Source: Thermoanaerobaculales bacterium (GTDB lineage Bacteria; Acidobacteriota; Thermoanaerobaculia; Thermoanaerobaculales; Sulfomarinibacteraceae). From it: a stretch of DNA of 41,850 bases. Location: positions 1 to 41,850 of the forward strand of contig JARFRM010000089.1 in assembly GCA_029287235.1 (NCBI GenBank). The letters run 5' to 3'. Of the stretch, positions 35,605 through 41,850 are shown one piece after another. A program made the translations under genes and the position numbers. How positions within the stretch are numbered: the first letter of the stretch is position 1; each line of letters starts with the position of its first letter. Under the pieces are notes generated by a model that saw only the letters and a list, made by a program, of their open reading frames with translations, did no database searches and was not told where the DNA came from.

Positions 35605-37747
35605 GGACCCGATGAGTCAGACGCTGCTCCTCTACGCGCATCTGCTGGTCTTTCTGGTCGGCACGCTGCTCTACGGTTTCCTCGTCCGAGAACTGGTTCG
35701 CCACCCGGTCGTCCTACCGGGGCTCCCCATCCGTCTGCTGGTGGTCTGTCTCACCCTCTGGTACGGAGGTTGCCTCTTCGACGAGCTGGCGACCATCCTG
35801 AGACCTCCTACGGGTGGGCCAGCACCCATTGGGGCCGTCTTCGACATCGTCCGCGCCATGGCCTGGCTGGCCAGCTTTCCGCTCCTCGCCAACACGGTTT
35901 GGGGGCTGCTCCCCGGAAGCGGCTCGGACGGCCCGGAGAGAAGCTCGGGACCGTTGCGGCCCGGTCGACCCTCTTGGTTCTGGCTCGTTCCCGGTTATCT
36001 GACCCTTCTGCTCTTCGTTCCGGAAGCGTGGCGGATCTGGCAGCGGCAGTCACCGTGGCTGGAATCATCGGCGCGGGATGTCTTCCCTCTGGTTCTCCTC
36101 CACGCAACGCTGTCGGTTGCGGTGGCGGGATGGCTGCTCCTGCGGGTGCTCAGAAGCACGGAAGACGCCCGACTGAGACAGTTCCTGAGCTGGCTCCTGC
36201 CGGCCCTTCTCTTCATGCTTGGCTTGCTCTTCCTCGGTCCCACCCTCGGGATGGAGGGCGAGAGTCCTGGTGTTGCGTTGAGCATCTGGCGCCTCTCTTC
36301 CGAGACCTCCGGTCTGGTGCTCGGTCTCACCTTCCTCTACTTCGTCCAACGCTACAATCTGTTGCGCCTGTCGCTGTCGCACCGGAGCCTCCGGCACTTC
36401 GCAGCGGCGATTGCGCTGGTGCTGCTGGTGATGCTCTACGGGCCCGCCACGGGAATTCACGACACCCAGACCTTTCGGCGGTTGGTCGCATTCGGTCTCG
36501 TGGGAATCGTGGCTGCGGTCATGCTTTACACGCCGCTGCGACGCGCCGCGATCACCCGCTCGCGAAAGCTGCGGCGTTTGCTCGGCGACAGCCCGACCCC
36601 ACGAGAGCTCGATGCGTTTTCCGGCCGGCTCCAGTCCCTGGAGCTCCCGGAGAGCGAGCTGCTGGACCTGGTCGCCGATCAGATCGGCCGCTGGCTGGTC
36701 GCTCAAGCTCGGTTTTGGGGTCCGCCTGCTCAAGACAATCGGGAGCAAGTGCTGCTGTGGAAACACTTCCAGAACCCGACCACCGGCGCCTTCAACCGGC
36801 TCGAACCCCCATCGAACCGGCTTTCCGATGTCCTCGGCCGGACCCATCTCCACGCGGTGTTTCCGCTCCGGGTCGGGGGGGAGGTCGAGAGGATTCTGGG
36901 TCTCGAGGTCAGCGCCACCGGCGGTGGCTACCAGGATGGTGAGATGGAGGCGGTCCGGCTCGTTTTGCGCCAACTCGGCGACGTCCTCCATCTTCGGCGG
37001 CTTGTGGAGGCCCGCGTCGTCCAGGAGCGCCTGATGGCCGAGAAGGAACGCCTGAGCATGCTCGGCATGGTCTCCGCCTCGCTGATCCACGAGGTCAAGA
37101 ACCCGCTGTCATCCATCAAGGTGCTCGCCGAGACCGTCGGCGAGGAGCTCGAGGCCGCGGAACCCGGCAGCGAACAGGCCGTGGACCTCGGTCTCATCGT
37201 CTCCCAGATCGACCGCCTCAACTCGGTCGCCGACGAAATCCTCGGCTTTGCCCGAGCCCCGCAGCAGCCGGATCCGAACCCAGGTTTCGATCTCGGTCAA
37301 CTGCTCTCAGACACCCTCGCGGTGTGTCGCTATCACGCAAGGACCCGCGCCGTGGAGATCGACAGGACCGGACTCGAACCGTCCGGCCGGGTCGCTGGAA
37401 CCGTCGGCGGCTGGCAGACCATCGCCCTCAACCTGATCAACAACGCGATTGAACATGCCCCCGCCGGATCCTCGGTGAAGGTGCGACTCCGTGCGGAGGG
37501 CGAATCGGTCGTCTTCGAGACCGAAAACACCGGCGCGGCCATGGCTGCCGAAATCGAGGACCGCCTCTTCGAAGATTTCGTCAGCGAGGGAGGCACCGGG
37601 CTGGGGCTCGGTCTGGTCGCACGGCGGGTGGGTGAGATCGGCGGGGAGATCGCGGTCGACAACGCCGACGACCGTATCGTGTTCAGGGTCCGCTGTCCCG
37701 CCGTCGCACCCGAGGCCAAACAAGCCAGGGGAGAGGAAGAGGCATGA
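35603..37747 (+). CDS. Membrane sensor histidine kinase
   Basis: 714 residues. Residues ~5-315 contain about nine membrane helices with short loops, so sensing is probably in the membrane. A GAF-like region (~340-470) follows. The HisKA box is [16 protein letters not shown] (phospho-acceptor His496), and the ATPase domain has [11 protein letters not shown] (N box) and [13 protein letters not shown] (G2). The G1 box reads ETENTG with Asn for the usual Asp, which may weaken nucleotide binding. Architecture recalls PrsK, the kinase of PEP-CTERM systems, but no exosortase genes are here. Neither 35603 nor the in-frame ATG 35612 has a ribosome site. The stop overlaps the regulator ATG (ATGA), so the two are a cognate pair. 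Likely senses envelope stress for the divergent PspA operon. Confidence 0.9.
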   Translation: MDPMSQTLLLYAHLLVFLVGTLLYGFLVRELVRHPVVLPGLPIRLLVVCLTLWYGGCLFDELATILRPPTGGPAPIGAVFDIVRAMAWLASFPLLANTVWGLLPGSGSDGPERSSGPLRPGRPSWFWLVPGYLTLLLFVPEAWRIWQRQSPWLESSARDVFPLVLLHATLSVAVAGWLLLRVLRSTEDARLRQFLSWLLPALLFMLGLLFLGPTLGMEGESPGVALSIWRLSSETSGLVLGLTFLYFVQRYNLLRLSLSHRSLRHFAAAIALVLLVMLYGPATGIHDTQTFRRLVAFGLVGIVAAVMLYTPLRRAAITRSRKLRRLLGDSPTPRELDAFSGRLQSLELPESELLDLVADQIGRWLVAQARFWGPPAQDNREQVLLWKHFQNPTTGAFNRLEPPSNRLSDVLGRTHLHAVFPLRVGGEVERILGLEVSATGGGYQDGEMEAVRLVLRQLGDVLHLRRLVEARVVQERLMAEKERLSMLGMVSASLIHEVKNPLSSIKVLAETVGEELEAAEPGSEQAVDLGLIVSQIDRLNSVADEILGFARAPQQPDPNPGFDLGQLLSDTLAVCRYHARTRAVEIDRTGLEPSGRVAGTVGGWQTIALNLINNAIEHAPAGSSVKVRLRAEGESVVFETENTGAAMAAEIEDRLFEDFVSEGGTGLGLGLVARRVGEIGGEIAVDNADDRIVFRVRCPAVAPEAKQARGEEEA

Positions 37748-39171
37748 ATTCAGGACATTCAACACCCGGTCGGCCACAGATCCTGGTATGCGACGACGAG
37801 CAGGTGGCGCGTCGGGCCACCGTCCGAGCGCTCGGCAAGGCAACCTATGACTTTGTCGAGTGTGACGACGGTCTCGCGGCGGTCGACATCCTGAGTCCAC
37901 GCGACCACGGCATCGATCTGATGCTCCTCGATCTGCACATGCCTGGAATGGATGGGATGGGCTTTCTGTCGCGGCTCGACGAGCTGCCGGCGCCACCGCC
38001 GATTGTGGTCGTCACCGCCGACACCTCCATGAGGACCGCCATCGATGCCGTTCGAGCCGGGGCGTCCGACTACCTGTGCAAACCCTATGCGGCGGACGAG
38101 CTGAGGATCGTGGTCGAGAAATCGCTCGAGACCGCCCGGCTGCAATCCGAGAACCGACGTCTGGCGGCCGAGGTGCAGCGGCTCGGCGGCTCGGCTGAGT
38201 TGCTCGGCGAGTCACCCGCCATGCAGGCCGTCGCGGATGCCATCCGGAAGGTCGCGCCCACCAACGCCAGCGTCCTCATCCTCGGTGAGTCGGGCACCGG
38301 CAAGGAGCTGGTGGCGCGGGCGATTCACCGCCAGAGCGAACGGGCGTCCGGACCCTTCGTCACCGTCAATTGCGCCGCGATCCCGGACACCCTGGTCGAG
38401 AGCGAGCTCTTCGGCCATCGTCGCGGCGCCTTCACCGGCGCCGATCGGGATCGCCGAGGCCGCTTCCAGGAGGCCGATGGCGGCACCCTCTTCCTCGACG
38501 AAATCGGCGACATGGTGCTCCCCGCCCAGGCCAAGCTCCTGCGCGCCCTTCAGGAGGGCCGGATCGAGCCCCTTGGCGGCGGTCCATCGATCTCGGTGGA
38601 TGTCCGGATCGTGGCGGCGACCCACCACGACCTCAACCAGATGACGAGGGCCGGCTCGTTTCGCGAGGATCTCCTCTTCAGACTGCGGGTGGTCGATATC
38701 GAGCTGCCGCCTCTCAGGGATCGCGGCGGTGATGTCCTTCTTCTGGCCCGGCATTTCCTCGAGGCCGCGGGCGGGGGCGCGCTCACGCTGAGTCCCGAAG
38801 CCGAAGGCGCTCTCTACGGGCACTCATGGCCGGGCAATGTCCGTGAGCTCGCCAACGCCATGGAACGAGCGGTCATCTTCTGCAGTAGTGGGGTTCTTCA
38901 GGCCTCCGACCTCCCGGCCGAAGTTCGGCGAGGTCCAGCCCACGGGCAGTCGGATCCCGACCCTCTCACCGGGTTCGGTGATGATGAGGATTTTAGGACC
39001 GCCAAGGCGAGGGTCATCGATGGGTTCGAGCGCGCGATCCTCACCGCCGCCCTGCGCCGGCACAACGGGAACGTCTCACAGGCCGCCCGGGCCCTCGGTC
39101 TCCACCGCCAGAACATGCAGCAAAAGCTGCGACGGTTGGGCATCTCCGCCGCGAACTTCAAACAGACCTGA
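37744..39171 (+). CDS. NtrC-family sigma-54-dependent response regulator
   Basis: 475 residues with the standard three domains. Receiver (~10-125) with phospho-acceptor Asp63 in [13 protein letters not shown] and Lys in [12 protein letters not shown]+ domain (~155-390) with Walker A GESGTGKE near 181, GAFTGA at 228-233 (contact to sigma-54), Walker [12 protein letters not shown] near 247 and [13 protein letters not shown]; and a Fis-type helix-turn-helix at the end ([25 protein letters not shown]). GAFTGA is intact, so it should activate sigma-54 promoters; the nearest candidate is that of the divergent PspA operon, with two matching dyads upstream as possible binding sites. Coupled to the kinase (ATGA). 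Its stop overlaps the 3' end of the converging dehydrogenase by 14 bp. Confidence 0.95.
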   Translation: MNSGHSTPGRPQILVCDDEQVARRATVRALGKATYDFVECDDGLAAVDILSPRDHGIDLMLLDLHMPGMDGMGFLSRLDELPAPPPIVVVTADTSMRTAIDAVRAGASDYLCKPYAADELRIVVEKSLETARLQSENRRLAAEVQRLGGSAELLGESPAMQAVADAIRKVAPTNASVLILGESGTGKELVARAIHRQSERASGPFVTVNCAAIPDTLVESELFGHRRGAFTGADRDRRGRFQEADGGTLFLDEIGDMVLPAQAKLLRALQEGRIEPLGGGPSISVDVRIVAATHHDLNQMTRAGSFREDLLFRLRVVDIELPPLRDRGGDVLLLARHFLEAAGGGALTLSPEAEGALYGHSWPGNVRELANAMERAVIFCSSGVLQASDLPAEVRRGPAHGQSDPDPLTGFGDDEDFRTAKARVIDGFERAILTAALRRHNGNVSQAARALGLHRQNMQQKLRRLGISAANFKQT

Positions 39172-40066
39172 CCGGATCAACGGCTGTAAATCGGACCCCG
39201 GTGAGGTCTACGGAAAGCCGCCACAGGCGCCGGGCGTCCTCCTCGTTTCGGGCGGCGGAGGAGGTGCCGACCTTCTTGGGATATCCCACCAGCTCGAACA
39301 GCCCGCGTGGACCGTAGTAGTCTCCGCCGAGCACCTGTGGATCCACGGCGGCGCGCAGCGTCGGCATGGCTCCTCGGGCAGGACCCTGGGTCAAACCACC
39401 GAAGAAGTCCATCAGGGACGCGTGACGCTGGAGATCGGTTCGGGTCCACCCGGGGTGGGCGGCGACGGCCAGGACCTCGGACCCCGAACGCTCGAGCCGT
39501 CGTTGGAGCTCGAAGGTGAAGAGGAGGTTGGCGATCTTGCTCTGGCCGTAGGCGGCCATCTTCCGGTAGCCCTTTTCGGCGTTGAGGTTGTCGAAGTCCA
39601 GAACTGCCACACGGTGGGTCAGGCTGCTGACGGTCACGACGCGGGCGCCTGGTGTCGCCTCGAGTCGATCCATGAGCCGGCCGCTGAGGGCGAAGTGGCC
39701 GAGGTGGTTGCAGCCGAAGTGAAGTTCGAAGCCGTCCTCGGTACGAGCAAAGGGAGGAGCCATCACCCCGGCATTGTTGATCAACAGATCGAGCCGGTCC
39801 GATTCGGCGCGGAAGGCCTCGACGAACCGTTCGACGGAACCCAGACTCGCGAGATCGAGCTCGAGGAAGCGAAGATCGGCCTGGGGTGTCCGCAAACGGA
39901 TCTTCTCGATGGCGTCCTCGGCCTTGGCACGGTTCCGGCAGGCAAGCACGACGGTTGCATTCTTCGACCCCAAGGCCGCCGCGGTTTCGAGACCGATCCC
40001 GGTGTTGGCGCCGGTGACGATGGCCACGCGTCCGGTTTGGTCAGGGATGTCGCTCGAGGTCCACAT
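39158..40066 (-). CDS. Short-chain dehydrogenase/reductase
   Basis: 302 residues. NAD(P)-dependent oxidoreductase of the classical SDR fold: cofactor motif [15 protein letters not shown] (LLINNAGVM), catalytic Ser in VTVSSLTHR and YxxxK as YGQSKIAN. Overall sequence is like the retinol-dehydrogenase/WWOX-like group of bacterial SDRs ([27 protein letters not shown]). Cytoplasmic, no signal. No clear ribosome site before the ATG at 40066. It converges on the regulator gene with a 14-bp overlap. Substrate cannot be predicted. Confidence 0.92.
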   Translation of the reverse strand: MWTSSDIPDQTGRVAIVTGANTGIGLETAAALGSKNATVVLACRNRAKAEDAIEKIRLRTPQADLRFLELDLASLGSVERFVEAFRAESDRLDLLINNAGVMAPPFARTEDGFELHFGCNHLGHFALSGRLMDRLEATPGARVVTVSSLTHRVAVLDFDNLNAEKGYRKMAAYGQSKIANLLFTFELQRRLERSGSEVLAVAAHPGWTRTDLQRHASLMDFFGGLTQGPARGAMPTLRAAVDPQVLGGDYYGPRGLFELVGYPKKVGTSSAARNEEDARRLWRLSVDLTGVRFTAVDPVRSV

Positions 40067-40177
40067 TATTCAGCCATCTCTCGGTGTTGATTCCACCGCC
40101 ACGATCTCACGCTTCGCAGGGCAGTCTATGTCTTCTTCGATAGATCATCCCGTCAATTGACGATCTGCGACCTCGCC

Positions 40178-40303
40178 CCAATACTGCTCAGTTAGGGCTG
40201 TGGGCAGGCTGGACGCCCGCCCCACAATGTATTCGAACCCTTGTAGTGCAGCCATTTTGGCTGCACGAAATCCCCTGCTCCTGGCTTAACTGAACAGTTT
40301 TGG
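40178..40303. mobile_element. MITE-like element with inverted terminal repeats
   Basis: The left end contains ACTGCTCAGTTAGGGC (40183-40198) and the right end the complement ACTGTTCAGTTAAGCC (40283-40298); including flanking CCAAT/CCAAA the ends agree at 17 of 21 positions. The flanks carry ACCTCGC (40170-40176) and ACCTAGC (40304-40310), a possible 7-bp target duplication with one change. An internal perfect hairpin, GTGCAGCC and GGCTGCAC around ATTTT (40246-40266), lies between. There is no coding capacity, so it would depend on a transposase elsewhere. Confidence 0.5.
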
Positions 40304-40315
40304 ACCTAGCTCTTT

Positions 40316-40357
40316 CTTCTCACCAGCTGTTCGGTTGCGGCCAAACCTGGTGAGAAG
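40316..40357. repeat. Long inverted repeat (11-bp stem plus inner stem)
   Basis: CTTCTCACCAG (40316-40326) pairs perfectly with CTGGTGAGAAG (40347-40357). The 20-nt loop has its own partial stem (GTT/AAC and GG/CC). No T-run follows on either strand. It could be a structured RNA or a single-strand-folding element. Confidence 0.5.
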
Positions 40358-40534
40358 TCCGGGCGATTCCCGAGCCAAGGGGATGGCTGCGAAACGACAC
40401 CAGGGTCGACAACCAATTGTGCGATTCTTCACAAGGGCGGAGAAATTCATGATGAAATGGCTGACAATCGACCGCAGGAAGCGCTAGACTGCCTTGCCGG
40501 ATCTCGGCAATACCACCTTTTCGAGGAACACGAC

Positions 40535-41850
<1,316 letters not shown>

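Larger units (their letters stand above)
40067..40534. other. 468-bp intergenic region with mobile-like element and hairpins
   Basis: It holds the palindrome CGTCAATTGACG (40151-40162), a MITE-like element (40178-40303), a long hairpin (40316-40357) and the upstream region of the isocitrate dehydrogenase gene. No open frame here is convincing and no tRNA folds. Confidence 0.6.

Noticed and set aside
40225-40266. tRNA-like T-loop (GGTTCGAAT on the minus strand)
   Set aside because: The flanking bases do not pair as a T arm and no acceptor or anticodon arm can be drawn.

Overview
The window reads as chromosomal DNA of a GC-rich, Gram-negative bacterium. Genes are dense on both strands, often overlap as ATGA, and have clear GGAGG-type ribosome sites. 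Lipoproteins, outer-membrane-type beta structure and PspA imply a two-membrane envelope. Sulfatase-like lipoproteins ending in L-x-ALGY and secreted proteins ending in FxDGFESGDTxxWS suggest Acidobacteriota (Thermoanaerobaculia-like). That taxonomic call is inference from style only. No rRNA, tRNA, phage genes, CRISPR array or intact transposase was found.

Layout. 1-8.8 kb: a truncated Asp/Glu racemase remnant, three sulfatase-like lipoproteins (one split by an in-frame TAG) and a secreted beta-helix protein. 8.9-13.4 kb, minus strand: a peroxiredoxin with its own terminator, a four-helix membrane protein, a secreted protein with the same C-terminal tail as the beta-helix protein, and a Usp/DUF389 fusion. 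13.8-17.2 kb: a tightly coupled operon (TPR/beta-barrel protein, cysteine-less rhodanese, MauE/DoxX-type protein, DsbA-like thioredoxin) that looks like an envelope thiol-redox module. 17.4-22.2 kb: a gliding-type ABC operon (ATPase, permease, GldG-like, DUF4340-like) ending in a strong terminator, then a periplasmic ankyrin protein. 23-27.8 kb: a divergent HupE/UreJ-like protein coupled to a parvulin, and an AbgT-family transporter.

27.8-39.2 kb is the most interesting part. Six minus-strand genes (a 1198-residue polytopic protein, PspA/IM30, a small DUF4178-like protein, a 175-residue anchored protein, a DUF2157-like protein and an acyltransferase-3) lie divergent to a membrane histidine kinase and an NtrC-type regulator with a GAFTGA loop. 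The 185-bp divergent gap holds a near-consensus sigma-54 promoter (TGGCACGGGGCTTGTA) correctly placed for the six-gene operon. It also holds two copies of an 18-bp dyad (15/18 identical, 35 bp apart) about 105 and 140 bp upstream of the predicted transcription start, the usual place for enhancer sites. Together these look like a self-contained membrane-stress system: sensor, sigma-54 activator, enhancers, promoter, PspA and membrane effectors. It resembles enterobacterial Psp in logic but uses a two-component pair instead of PspF/PspA feedback.

39.2-41.85 kb: a short-chain dehydrogenase, a 468-bp gap with a MITE-like element and a long hairpin, and the first 438 codons of a monomeric NADP-isocitrate dehydrogenase that runs off the window end.
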